Positions 1 through 7,693 of a stretch of DNA of 26,894 bases are shown piece by piece. Made by a program: the position numbers and the translations under genes. The first letter of the stretch is position 1, and every line of letters starts with the position of its first letter. This DNA comes from an uncultured Collinsella sp. (GTDB lineage Bacteria > Actinomycetota > Coriobacteriia > Coriobacteriales > Coriobacteriaceae), in NCBI GenBank assembly GCA_900552755.1, contig USAY01000010.1, positions 1-26,894 of the forward strand, given 5' to 3'. The notes under the pieces were generated by a model. It did no database searches, was not told the origin of the DNA, and worked only from the letters and a program-made list of their open reading frames with translations.

Positions 1-501
1 AGCGCCCCCAAGAGCGAGAGCAAGGAAAAGGCCCCCGTCGCCAAGAAGACCGACTTTATCTGGTTTAAGGTCGAGATGCCCGAGAGCGTTGGCGTGAGCG
101 ACTCCGCCGGCAAGAACGCCGACAGGGTCCAGCTCACCTTCCCCGAGAACGAGAACACCACGGTTGACCGCTTCATACCTGTTTGGGAAGAGAAGATGAC
201 GGCAGAAGAGGCTCTTGCCGATGAAGGTCGAAAGAGCAGCATGTTCCAGTGGGAAGTTGGCGACCCCGTCGAGTACAACGGCAGGACATGGCTCACCGGA
301 ACGTGCAAGGACAACCGCGGCACCCATACCTATCTCTTTACCGACGTTGAGCCGGGAAGCGTCTGCGTTCTCATCGCGAACTTCGACCTGCACAAGAAAG
401 AAGCCGAGGCGCTTCTCAACTCCATCGAGTTCCCCGATGACATGGAAGAGGCAGTTTCCGAGGCACGCGAAGTCGAGATTTCGAGCATCGAGATCAAGTA
501 A
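1..501 (+). CDS. Secreted/lipoprotein-like protein, 5' end outside window (paralogue of the next gene)
   Basis: The frame is open from base 1, so the start and any signal peptide lie outside the window; the first visible ATG (76) is internal, because the preceding codons already match the paralogue (TDFIWFKVE). No enzymatic motif is visible. The downstream gene at 744-1337 shares the motifs DFIWFKVE-PE, DRFIPV, F-W-DPV-YNG-TW and a closing SIEF/SLEF-DD-EA segment ending in IEIK, so the two are tandem paralogues of one small domain. By analogy with the neighbour it is probably an extracytoplasmic lipoprotein. A strong terminator follows at 572-606. Function unknown; the paralogy is certain, the lipoprotein nature is inferred. 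Confidence 0.8.
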   Translation, partial: SAPKSESKEKAPVAKKTDFIWFKVEMPESVGVSDSAGKNADRVQLTFPENENTTVDRFIPVWEEKMTAEEALADEGRKSSMFQWEVGDPVEYNGRTWLTGTCKDNRGTHTYLFTDVEPGSVCVLIANFDLHKKEAEALLNSIEFPDDMEEAVSEAREVEISSIEIK

Positions 502-571
502 CGGGACACCCGCACGTGCCTATGCGCACCCGCGTACACGCGCCCCATTAAAACAACGGGCACCCAACCCC

Positions 572-606
572 GGGGAGGGCCGACAGCATCGGCCCTCCCC
601 TCTTTT
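572..606 (+). terminator. Rho-independent terminator after the first lipoprotein-like gene
   Basis: A perfect 12-bp GC-rich stem (572-583 with 589-600), a 5-base loop and a following TCTTTT tract lie 70 bases after the stop codon. Confidence 0.85.
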
Positions 607-743
607 GCGTCCGAGCATATTGCCACTTAACGGCGCAAATCCGGCCCTCAGAATGGGACACATGGCCCACCCTAGCGAGCCGCCCACGCGTACAGTAAAG
701 GCAGGTAATCCATGGGCGGTTACAGATCGAGGAGGACACGACC

Positions 744-1337
744 ATGAAAAAGAAGGCCTTTGCGATTCTCACCCTCTGCATGAGTCTTTTTGCCGCAGTT
801 GCCCTGGTGGGTTGCGGTGGAAGCGGTGGCGCTGCCGGCAGTGGCGGTGGCGGCGGAGCAGAAAAGCCAGCCGTGGATATGAGGACCGACTTCATTTGGT
901 TTAAGGTCGAGGTGCCCGAGGGCGTCGAAATCACGGACGTCGCAGGCGACACCGCCGATAGGGCCCAGTTTAAGTTCACCGAGAGCGAGCACGCCAGCGA
1001 TCGCTTCATCCCTGTCTTCGACTCCGACAAGAACGCCGACGAGCTGTTCGACTACGAGGCCAAATGGAAGGCCAACTTTGAGTGGACCGAGAATGATCCC
1101 GTCAAGTACAACGGCAAGACTTGGCGCAACGCTTCCTATACACACTCGGGCGGCGTGACGACTGAGTACTTCACCGAAGCAGGCGGCGGCAGCGTCTACG
1201 TGAGCATCGACAATGTCGAGGAGCACAAGGACGCCGTCAAGACCATGATGAAGTCTCTGGAGTTTGCCGACGACATCGCCGAAGCCAAGACCGAGGCCAT
1301 GGACGTCAAGCTCGACGATATCGAGATCAAGCGCTAA
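744..1337 (+). CDS. Small lipoprotein of unknown function
   Basis: A 197-residue protein with a typical lipoprotein signal peptide: MKKK, a hydrophobic stretch to about residue 22, then the lipobox LVGC with the lipidated cysteine at residue 24. A Gly/Ser-rich linker (about 25-40) follows, then one globular domain of about 150 residues, rich in acidic residues and aromatics. The start is set by AGGAGG at 730-735, 8 bases before the ATG. The mature domain is a paralogue of the gene ending at 501. The two are separated by a terminator, so each may be expressed on its own. No known enzymatic motif was recognised; it probably sits on the outer face of the membrane. Confidence 0.85.
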   Translation: MKKKAFAILTLCMSLFAAVALVGCGGSGGAAGSGGGGGAEKPAVDMRTDFIWFKVEVPEGVEITDVAGDTADRAQFKFTESEHASDRFIPVFDSDKNADELFDYEAKWKANFEWTENDPVKYNGKTWRNASYTHSGGVTTEYFTEAGGGSVYVSIDNVEEHKDAVKTMMKSLEFADDIAEAKTEAMDVKLDDIEIKR

Positions 1338-1642
1338 GCGACTGGCGAGCGCAACGGGAAACACGGTCGCAGTGCAAACAAGCGACGGTACCCCAGCGCT
1401 TCGTACCCAGGGAGGGCCGGTAAACCGACCCTCCCTTTCTTATGCCGGTAGCCGACGAACGCGAGGATGCCGGACGCCGGAACCGCCCCAAATGTGGCAA
1501 CAGTACGAAAACGATAAACACCCCAACACGTCCGCCCACCGATTTATTGCGCCGCGCAGACAATTAAACCAGCATCTTTAAACATCTGGGCAGTATAGTG
1601 ACCAAAACTATCGCATAACCGCACCCTGCGAATGGAGGAGTC
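1338..1642. other. Intergenic region: terminator plus leader of the phospholipase gene
   Basis: This 305-base stretch holds the terminator at 1409-1440. From about 1490 on it is AT-richer, with a TATAGT -10-like hexamer at 1594-1599 but no convincing -35, and GGAGG at 1634-1638 ahead of the ATG at 1643. No further gene or RNA was recognised. Confidence 0.5.
1409..1440 (+). terminator. Rho-independent terminator after the lipoprotein gene
   Basis: A 12-bp stem with one mismatch (1409-1420 with 1425-1436), a 4-base loop and a TTTCT tract. The core GGGAGGGCC resembles the terminator at 572-606, as if gene and terminator were duplicated together. Confidence 0.8.
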
Positions 1643-4129
1643 ATGGCCGAACATCATGCCATCAGTCGCCGAGCGTTTACGCTGGGCTTAGGTCTTGCGG
1701 CGCTGTCGCCGCTTGCAAGCCTGCCAGAAACCGCGGCACCGGGCATTCCCCTGCGAGCGGCATTTGCAGACGACACGCCCAAACCGGCGGAGCACCTCGG
1801 TAATTTCGTCATTCGCCTTCGCCCCGCGGGCTATTTTCGCACCGCGAGCGTCAACCAAGACGGCAACGTTCGCGGCAACGTCTGCCACCTGTTTAACGAC
1901 GGCACGTCCAGCAAGCTCATCCTTGAGAACGTAACGACCAAGAATGACGATACAAACTGGTATGCTATCCGCACCTTGCTCAATTTCGAAGAGCATAAAA
2001 AGACGGGCTACAGCATTTGGTCGGTCGACGACGACTCGGACAAAGATGGAAAGGTCATCCACGTATGGGGCGGCGAGTATGACAACAAGCCCAGCCGCGC
2101 TTTTGCGTTCGAGCGTCAATCAAACGGAACCTACATCATCCGAGACCGCACGGTCGAGAAAGAAACCGAGAAAAAAGACATTAAGTACCTGGCAATAGAA
2201 TCGAACGGCAAAGACCAGGACAACAATAAGATCTGCCATAAGAGTAAGAGCATTCCGTGGGAGCTCGAACTTATCGGTTACGACATGAAAAAGAACGATG
2301 CCACGGTTAGCAGCCTCGACTGGATCACGTACAGCAGCTACGTCGACGGACCATGTTGGATGAAATACGTCGACGACAACAAGTTCCTCGACGAGCTGAG
2401 CATCCCGGGTACGCACGATTCGGGCACCTGCAGCGTGGACAACGACACTGAGCCCCAATCCTCGCAAGTAAAATGCCAGCAGGATTACATTCCCACGCAG
2501 TTGCTCGAAGGCATTCGCTATTTTGATATCCGGCTCGGAAAGGGCGATGACCCCGGCATCGACCACGGGATTTTCTACCTACTCAAAAAAGACGGGAACT
2601 ATCTGCATCTCTCCGATGTCATAGGCTACTTCAAAACGTTTTTGAACGAAAACCCGTCAGAAGCGCTCATCATGCTCGCATCGCGCGGCAACGATGAGGC
2701 TACCGACGAAAGCATAACGACGGCCTTCGCCAAGGTTATGGCCGATAACCCCAACCTGTTCTACACGTCGAGCCACGTCCCCACGCTGGGCGAGGTGCGC
2801 GGAAAGATCGTCCTGCTGCGTCGATTTGGGCTCGCCGGCAACAGCGTAAGCGGCCACACGTGGGGCCTCGACCTCACCCAATGGGATGACAAGATCAAGG
2901 CGCATTCCGGGCAGTCGATGTGTCTCGTCCAAGACGCGCGGGGATTTGAAGCCATAGGGGAAACGGGCAATGAAGAGCCCTATTGCACCAAGGTATATGC
3001 CCAGGACAAGTACAAACTCACGGGAACCGACAAGCTCAGCTGGGTCGATAATGCGCTGAAGGAAACGACCGGGCGCACGTGCAACAAGGTGGACGTCGTG
3101 GACGATGCCGGGGCCGAGGTGCAAGTCCAGGAGCGTTGCTGGTCTATCAACTACACCAGCTGCACGGGCTTGTCGCACGGAGGCAATCCTTTTACCTCGG
3201 CACGAGTAGTCAACGAGCATCTGTACAAGAGCCCGTACATCAATCCCAGCGGCACCGAGGATACAAAGTCAGATTACCTCAAGCACATTGGCATCATCGC
3301 ATCCGACTTTGTTGATGCGGCGCTGGCCCGGAGCATCTATCAGCGCAATTACGATACGGAGCACAAGCAGACGGCTTCGTACTATCTCCCGTACTATCTC
3401 CCGACCCGCATGCGCATGACGTACGGCGACTCGCTGAGCGATGCCTCATTCCAGGATGGCAAGACCGTTGGCGAGGGTCATTTCCGCCTCGTTAACAGCA
3501 GCAACGTACTCAACGTGGCCGCTTCTGGCAGCGCGTTTGCCATCGAATACGTGGATGTCGACGCCCTGGGCAACGAGACCGCTACAGGACTGCAGGGCTT
3601 CGTGCCCATCGATATCGATCCGCTCGCGCTGACGCCCCATTTTGAGGGACTCGAAGGCCTTAAGGCCGGCGAAGACGTGCGCGCCAAGATTGCGGCATCA
3701 CTCGAGGGCAAGCTCGAAACCGACGCCTGCACCGCCCAGCTCGAGTTTGTGCACGACGCGGACGGCGCTCCGGGCACGGCAATGGCCGAGGGCGAGGCAT
3801 TTGCCGCGGGGACGTATTGGGTGCGTGCGAAAGGTCTGTTGGGCGACGCGGCGCAAAACTACACGCTTGCCACCGACGGAGCCGCAAGCTTTACCGTAGC
3901 GGCCTCGGGCAGTGCGGGCGGCACCGGCAGCGGCAACGGCACCAACGCGAGCAGCACCGACAAGAACGGCAAGGACAACAAGGGCAAGGGCTCGAGCGGA
4001 AAACTCGCCGACACGGGCGATGGCTCCGGCATTGCCGCCGGGCTCGCCGCTGCCGCCGTGGCGACGACGGTCGCCGGCGCAGCGATGCTTGCAAATGACC
4101 GCGAAAACGCTGGGGACGATAGCGAATAG
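1643..4129 (+). CDS. Tat-exported, surface-anchored PI-PLC X-domain protein
   Basis: 828 residues. The N-terminus has a twin-arginine signal (SRRAF, R9-R10, then a hydrophobic stretch and AFA-DD near residue 40). Residues about 50-215 look like a ricin-type or lectin-like beta domain. Residues about 240-570 are the phosphatidylinositol-specific phospholipase C X catalytic domain: IPGTHDS gives H258 and D259, YFDIRLG gives R297, and DHGIF gives H308. The 50-residue distance between the two histidines matches the bacterial enzymes. Residues about 600-755 look Ig/MBG-like. A Gly/Ser/Lys linker leads to LADTG (788-792), a hydrophobic helix and a short polar tail, resembling a sortase signal, although the tail is acidic rather than basic. 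GGAGG at 1634-1638 lies 4 bases before the ATG. It may act on host or bacterial inositol or glycerophospholipids; the substrate is not deducible. Confidence 0.88.
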   Translation: MAEHHAISRRAFTLGLGLAALSPLASLPETAAPGIPLRAAFADDTPKPAEHLGNFVIRLRPAGYFRTASVNQDGNVRGNVCHLFNDGTSSKLILENVTTKNDDTNWYAIRTLLNFEEHKKTGYSIWSVDDDSDKDGKVIHVWGGEYDNKPSRAFAFERQSNGTYIIRDRTVEKETEKKDIKYLAIESNGKDQDNNKICHKSKSIPWELELIGYDMKKNDATVSSLDWITYSSYVDGPCWMKYVDDNKFLDELSIPGTHDSGTCSVDNDTEPQSSQVKCQQDYIPTQLLEGIRYFDIRLGKGDDPGIDHGIFYLLKKDGNYLHLSDVIGYFKTFLNENPSEALIMLASRGNDEATDESITTAFAKVMADNPNLFYTSSHVPTLGEVRGKIVLLRRFGLAGNSVSGHTWGLDLTQWDDKIKAHSGQSMCLVQDARGFEAIGETGNEEPYCTKVYAQDKYKLTGTDKLSWVDNALKETTGRTCNKVDVVDDAGAEVQVQERCWSINYTSCTGLSHGGNPFTSARVVNEHLYKSPYINPSGTEDTKSDYLKHIGIIASDFVDAALARSIYQRNYDTEHKQTASYYLPYYLPTRMRMTYGDSLSDASFQDGKTVGEGHFRLVNSSNVLNVAASGSAFAIEYVDVDALGNETATGLQGFVPIDIDPLALTPHFEGLEGLKAGEDVRAKIAASLEGKLETDACTAQLEFVHDADGAPGTAMAEGEAFAAGTYWVRAKGLLGDAAQNYTLATDGAASFTVAASGSAGGTGSGNGTNASSTDKNGKDNKGKGSSGKLADTGDGSGIAAGLAAAAVATTVAGAAMLANDRENAGDDSE

Positions 4130-4160
4130 GCAAGCCGGCCCTTTTAGACACATCGACTCA

Positions 4161-4197
4161 ATCGGGGGCGCAGGATACCGTTCTGCGCCCCGATTTT
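4161..4197 (+). terminator. Terminator after the PI-PLC gene
   Basis: A 12-bp GC-rich stem with one bulged G (4161-4173 with 4182-4193), followed by TTTT. It lies between this gene and the convergent small gene at 4224. Confidence 0.8.
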
Positions 4198-4223
4198 CAC
4201 CTTGGCCCAAACGTCGCCATAGG

Positions 4224-4493
4224 CTACATCACCATGTTCAGCGCGTTAACAAACTCCTGGGCCTTCGCACGGCTGCTCAGGCTAAAGACGCAAGCAGTCA
4301 ACAGTCGATTGCGCAGAAAAACATCGCGGCCCTTGATTCTATTGACGCCCGTAATGTCCTTAAGATAGACAATCTCGGTGTGCTTGCCGCCGAAAGTGTC
4401 CTTCTTGAGCACCTCAATACGGTTGGGGTAGATCTTAACGTCTTTAAACCTACCCGAACCTTTGTCCTGGAACAGCAGCGTGTTGTTGTCCAT
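4224..4493 (-). CDS. Small PH-like domain protein
   Basis: About 89 residues, soluble, alternating beta-type sequence ending in a C-terminal helix (KAQEFVNALN), as in small bacterial PH/GRAM-like domains; the assignment is tentative. The ATG at 4493 is preferred because GGGAG (4502-4506) lies 8 bases upstream. An in-frame GTG at 4538 would add 15 residues but has no good ribosome binding site. It is convergent with the PI-PLC gene and divergent from the YhcG-type nuclease gene. FKDVKIYPNRIEVLKK and IVYLKDITGV are the kind of strands seen in PH domains of unknown ligand. Role unknown. Confidence 0.65.
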   Translation of the reverse strand: MDNNTLLFQDKGSGRFKDVKIYPNRIEVLKKDTFGGKHTEIVYLKDITGVNRIKGRDVFLRNRLLTACVFSLSSRAKAQEFVNALNMVM

Positions 4494-4661
4494 ACGCGTC
4501 ACTCCCGCGGGGTTCGCTAAAACTGCCTCTATGGTCACATTTTAACCACCGCAAGGCTCCCATGCGAAGGTGCCAGACAACATAGCAATTCGTGTCCGCG
4601 CGAGGCTTTAAACTAAATGCGTTAAAGATGCATTCCACAAGAGGAAAGTGGGGCGACAGTG

Positions 4662-5711
4662 ATGGGTGAACTAGTAAACCGTGGAGAATCGGCAATCGTG
4701 CCCGAAGGTTTTTACAAGCAGGTCTCCTCGATTCTCAACGCCGCTCGCGACAAGGCCTATACCGCCGTTAACTTTGCGATGGTTGAGGCATATTGGGAGA
4801 TCGGCAAGAGTATTGTTGATGAACAGGGCGGAGAGGAGCGCGCCAAGTATGGCGATGCACTGATCGACGAACTTGCCGTTAGATTGACTAAGGATTTTGG
4901 CAGAGGCTTCAACGCCAGAAGCTTAAGATACATGCGTCAGTTTTATCTTGCGTTCCCAATCCGGAACGCGCTGCGTTCCGAATTGAATTGGACACATTAC
5001 CGCAGGTTATCGCGTATAACCGACCCTGATGCTCGAACATGGTACATGAACGAATGCGCCGATTCTCGTTGGAGCACGCGTCAGCTCGAACGCCAGATCA
5101 ACACCATGTTCCGCGAGCGCCTACTTGCCAGCAAGGACAAGGAGGCCGTCACCCAGGAAATCCAAAAGAGCGCCCCGGCTCGTCGCCCCGAGGATATCAT
5201 CCGCGACCCATATGTACTGGAGTTTTTAGGTTTCTCGGACGATACTGCGTTTCGCGAGAGCGATCTAGAGCAGGCGCTCATCACGCATCTTCAGAAGTTC
5301 CTGCTGGAGCTTGGCCGTGGTTTCGCTTTCGAGGCGCGCCAAAAGCGCATCACCTTTGATGGGCGCCATTTCTATATTGACCTTGTTTTTTACAACTATC
5401 TGATGCGCTGCTTCGTGCTCATCGACCTTAAGACGGACGACCTTACGCATCAGGACCTGGGCCAGATGCAAATGTATGTGAACTACTACACGCGCGAGCT
5501 CATGAACGAAGGCGACAATCCGCCCATAGGCATCGTGCTCTGCGCGGACAAAAGCGATTCGATTGTCGAGTACACGCTGCCCGAAGACAACGACCAAGTG
5601 TTTGCCGCCAAATACCTGCCGTATCTTCCAAGCAAGGAAGAGCTGGCGCGCGAACTAAGCGCCGAGTACCGCGCCATCAACGAAGCGACCAATGGCGAAA
5701 CGCAAGGGTAG
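4662..5711 (+). CDS. YhcG/DUF1016-family PD-(D/E)XK nuclease-like protein
   Basis: 349 residues from the ATG at 4662 (a GTG directly before it, at 4659, is the alternative). The N-terminal DUF1016 domain carries the family signatures AYWEIGKSIV, YG-LI-LA-L, GRGF--RSLRYMRQFY and a ...LNWTHYRRL... segment. The C-terminal domain (about 190-330) is PD-(D/E)XK-like: DLVFYN (D240) and LIDLKT (D255, K257), then MYVNYY and PPIGIVLCA, as expected for this family. The second acid is Asp where Glu is commonest. The family is found in defence and mobile contexts, but its biochemical role is poorly defined. The 5' part has lower GC than the 3' part, so the gene may be a recombinant or acquired. It stands alone, without restriction-modification neighbours. 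Confidence 0.88.
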   Translation: MGELVNRGESAIVPEGFYKQVSSILNAARDKAYTAVNFAMVEAYWEIGKSIVDEQGGEERAKYGDALIDELAVRLTKDFGRGFNARSLRYMRQFYLAFPIRNALRSELNWTHYRRLSRITDPDARTWYMNECADSRWSTRQLERQINTMFRERLLASKDKEAVTQEIQKSAPARRPEDIIRDPYVLEFLGFSDDTAFRESDLEQALITHLQKFLLELGRGFAFEARQKRITFDGRHFYIDLVFYNYLMRCFVLIDLKTDDLTHQDLGQMQMYVNYYTRELMNEGDNPPIGIVLCADKSDSIVEYTLPEDNDQVFAAKYLPYLPSKEELARELSAEYRAINEATNGETQG

Positions 5712-5890
5712 CAGCACGTTGCGACCGAAGCCACCGCAGCCGTCGCAGGCGCACTCGCGGTTGCGACGCACGCTACGAAACAATACCGGTCATGGACGCC
5801 GGCAACGACATTCTAGCCGTGGCTGGCGAGCGTGACCTGACAGGCAAAGACGCGGCCTTCGTCTGATGTGGGTCCATTGGCTGCCACAGA

Positions 5891-5916
5891 AAAGGGCCGG
5901 TTGCAGCCGGCCCTTT
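5891..5916 (-). terminator. Near-symmetric hairpin terminator, best read on the minus strand
   Basis: A perfect 10-bp stem (5891-5900 with 5907-5916) and a 6-base loop. Read on the minus strand it runs into TTTTCT, suiting the zinc-ribbon gene that ends at 6139. On the plus strand only CCCTTT follows. Confidence 0.7.
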
Positions 5917-5999
5917 AGACGATAATACCTGCGTTGCCCGCGCTTCCGAAGTGTGACTAGCTGAGGAGCGGGTTCCGCGGCACAACCTGATTTTACCCG

Positions 6000-6037
6000 G
6001 TGGGGCGGCTCTTTTGCAGCCGCTCCACTGTTTATTT
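6000..6037 (+). terminator. Hairpin terminator, plus strand
   Basis: An 11-bp stem with one G-T pair (6000-6010 with 6018-6028), a 7-base loop, then TGTTTATTT. The nearest plus-strand gene upstream is the YhcG-type gene, 290 bases away, so it may serve that transcript or one arising in the gap. Confidence 0.7.
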
Positions 6038-6138
6038 ACATCTGGCACCCTCAAACAATCAGACGGCAGCCCGCACTCCTGAGAGCTGCCCCGCACCCCC
6101 GGCCATCACCTTACGGCAACAACCGGTGCTACTCCCCC

Positions 6139-7476
6139 CTACTTCCCAAATAGCGCACCCAGCAGACCGCGGCGTTTGGGCTTCTCCTCTCGGTAGGAAC
6201 CCTCGGCTGCGGCCGCCACCTGTCGCGGCTGCTCGCCGCCTCCACGGCGTACGATCTGGTATAGGAACGGCGATTTAACGTATTTGACCTCGATGGGCGT
6301 GGCGTGCACGGTGCTTTCGCTCGACAGCATCACGTTGGGATTGAGCGGTGCCACCACATGCGTCTCGCGCTTGTCACTAAACACCACCGCAGCCGCGCGG
6401 CCCGTCTGGCCGTTCACGGCGATGCGCACCTGTTCGCCATCGCGACTATCCGAGGCAGGACGATCGACAAAGTACACCGGCACCATAACCAAGCCGTCCT
6501 TGTGCTTGCGGGCCTTGCGCGCCCACGTGCGGATGCTCTTTTTATTGAACCCCAGCACCGCCTCGGCGTCGTTGCCCGCAACGTCGAGCGCCAACTTATC
6601 AATAACCACCTGGTCCTTGGTAGACGCATCGACGGAGACAACGCGAAAGTCACCTTCCTGCATGGCCGGGTCAAACGGCCCAACCTTGGCAAAGTCCCAC
6701 GGCTCCAAAATGCCCATGAGGCGAACGTCCAGGTAGCTTGCCCTGGGATATGCCCAGTCGAGCACCTCGTAGTACACCAAGGTCTCCTTGCTCAGGCCCT
6801 TGCCCGGGAAGGACGCCATCATGCGCAGGTCCGCCAGCGCCATGGGGAAATAGAAGAGCATCATGTCGTTTTGGATCGCATCTTCCACGTCGTGCCCGGC
6901 AAAGGCGTCGGGGTACTGGCGCACCAGCTGCAGCGCGTTGGCACGTGCCTGCTGCGGCGAGATTTCGCAGGGAATGCCCTGCTCCGGCACATACTCCGCA
7001 CCCACGCCCATGGTCAGACGCTTGCTGAAGGTACCGGGCTTGAGCAGGTCGGCAATGCCGATCTTGTTGCCGCAGGACGGGCACTCAAACACGCGCTGCG
7101 TTGACTCGCCCTCAAAGGACGCTCCGCAGAAGGGGCAAGGAATGCTCACATGCGTGGCCTCTTGGAACTCCTGCGCCGTGCCGCAATCCTCCCACAGCAG
7201 ATGTTCCAGGACCGACTGATTGCGCCAGTGCGAATTGAAGAAATACCAGTCCGGGTCCTCCGGGCGCTCGAGCTGCGACACATGGGTGAGCTTGAGCAGT
7301 CCATCCACTACCGTCAACGGCGTATGGCGAATGCCCAAAGCGCTCTTGGGCTCTCCGGCGTCCGCCTGCCACGGAATGACCGCACCGCAATAAGCGCACT
7401 CAAAGCTGCGCTTAGCTTGGTGCGAGTACATAGGGCCGCCGCAGTTTTGACATTTAATGGCAAACATCTCGTCCAT
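6139..7476 (-). CDS. Double zinc-ribbon protein of unknown function
   Basis: 445 residues. Two CxxC-CxxC zinc ribbons are clear: C9, C12, C27, C30 (TFIIB-like, at the extreme N-terminus) and C114, C117, C132, C135. The central part (about 150-410) is a mixed alpha/beta region that I do not recognise, with no Walker, nuclease or protease motif. The C-terminus is a basic tail (KPKRRGLLGALFGK). No signal peptide or membrane segment is evident, so it is probably cytoplasmic. The start is supported by AGGAGG 8 bases before the ATG. A 19-bp palindrome (7504-7522) lies just upstream. The zinc ribbons suggest nucleic-acid or protein contacts, but this is not shown. Confidence 0.8.
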   Translation of the reverse strand: MDEMFAIKCQNCGGPMYSHQAKRSFECAYCGAVIPWQADAGEPKSALGIRHTPLTVVDGLLKLTHVSQLERPEDPDWYFFNSHWRNQSVLEHLLWEDCGTAQEFQEATHVSIPCPFCGASFEGESTQRVFECPSCGNKIGIADLLKPGTFSKRLTMGVGAEYVPEQGIPCEISPQQARANALQLVRQYPDAFAGHDVEDAIQNDMMLFYFPMALADLRMMASFPGKGLSKETLVYYEVLDWAYPRASYLDVRLMGILEPWDFAKVGPFDPAMQEGDFRVVSVDASTKDQVVIDKLALDVAGNDAEAVLGFNKKSIRTWARKARKHKDGLVMVPVYFVDRPASDSRDGEQVRIAVNGQTGRAAAVVFSDKRETHVVAPLNPNVMLSSESTVHATPIEVKYVKSPFLYQIVRRGGGEQPRQVAAAAEGSYREEKPKRRGLLGALFGK

Positions 7477-7503
7477 GGAAACGTCCTCCTTTGCACAAAG
7501 CTG

Positions 7504-7522
7504 TCGACATTAAGTATGTCGA
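7504..7522. promoter_or_regulatory. 19-bp palindrome, candidate operator
   Basis: TCGACAT and ATGTCGA form a perfect 7-bp dyad around a 5-base spacer, in the divergent region 28 bases upstream of the zinc-ribbon start and 172 bases upstream of the CDF start. The size suits a dimeric repressor; which one is unknown. Confidence 0.4.
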
Positions 7523-7693
7523 GCAAACAGGCACATGCCCATACCCATGTGGCCCAAAATGGACCACCCAGGCAGACGAGAAGGCTCGCTCGTTAGCACC
7601 GGCAGACTATTGCTGCATTTTCTGAGCATCGGTGCACGGCGCCCCCGCGCGAGCTACACTATCCCCTTAAACATGATTGTGAGGACGACCGCT

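Larger units (their letters stand above)
5712..6138. other. Intergenic region with two hairpins and a short coding-like remnant
   Basis: 427 bases between convergent genes. A protein-like frame without its own ribosome binding site ends at the TGA at 5864-5866. Two strong hairpins follow (5891-5916 and 6000-6037). The stretch 5920-5999 between them has no recognisable gene, tRNA or riboswitch, and 6038-6138 shows nothing I can name. Confidence 0.5.

Noticed and set aside
5940..6035. Possible tRNA or cobalamin riboswitch in the gap before the zinc-ribbon gene
   Set aside because: No cloverleaf, T-loop or B12-box can be fitted; only the terminator-like hairpin is convincing.
7535..7693. N-terminal extension of the CDF transporter
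   Set aside because: The extra 53 residues are not family-like, and a proper ribosome binding site precedes the ATG at 7694.
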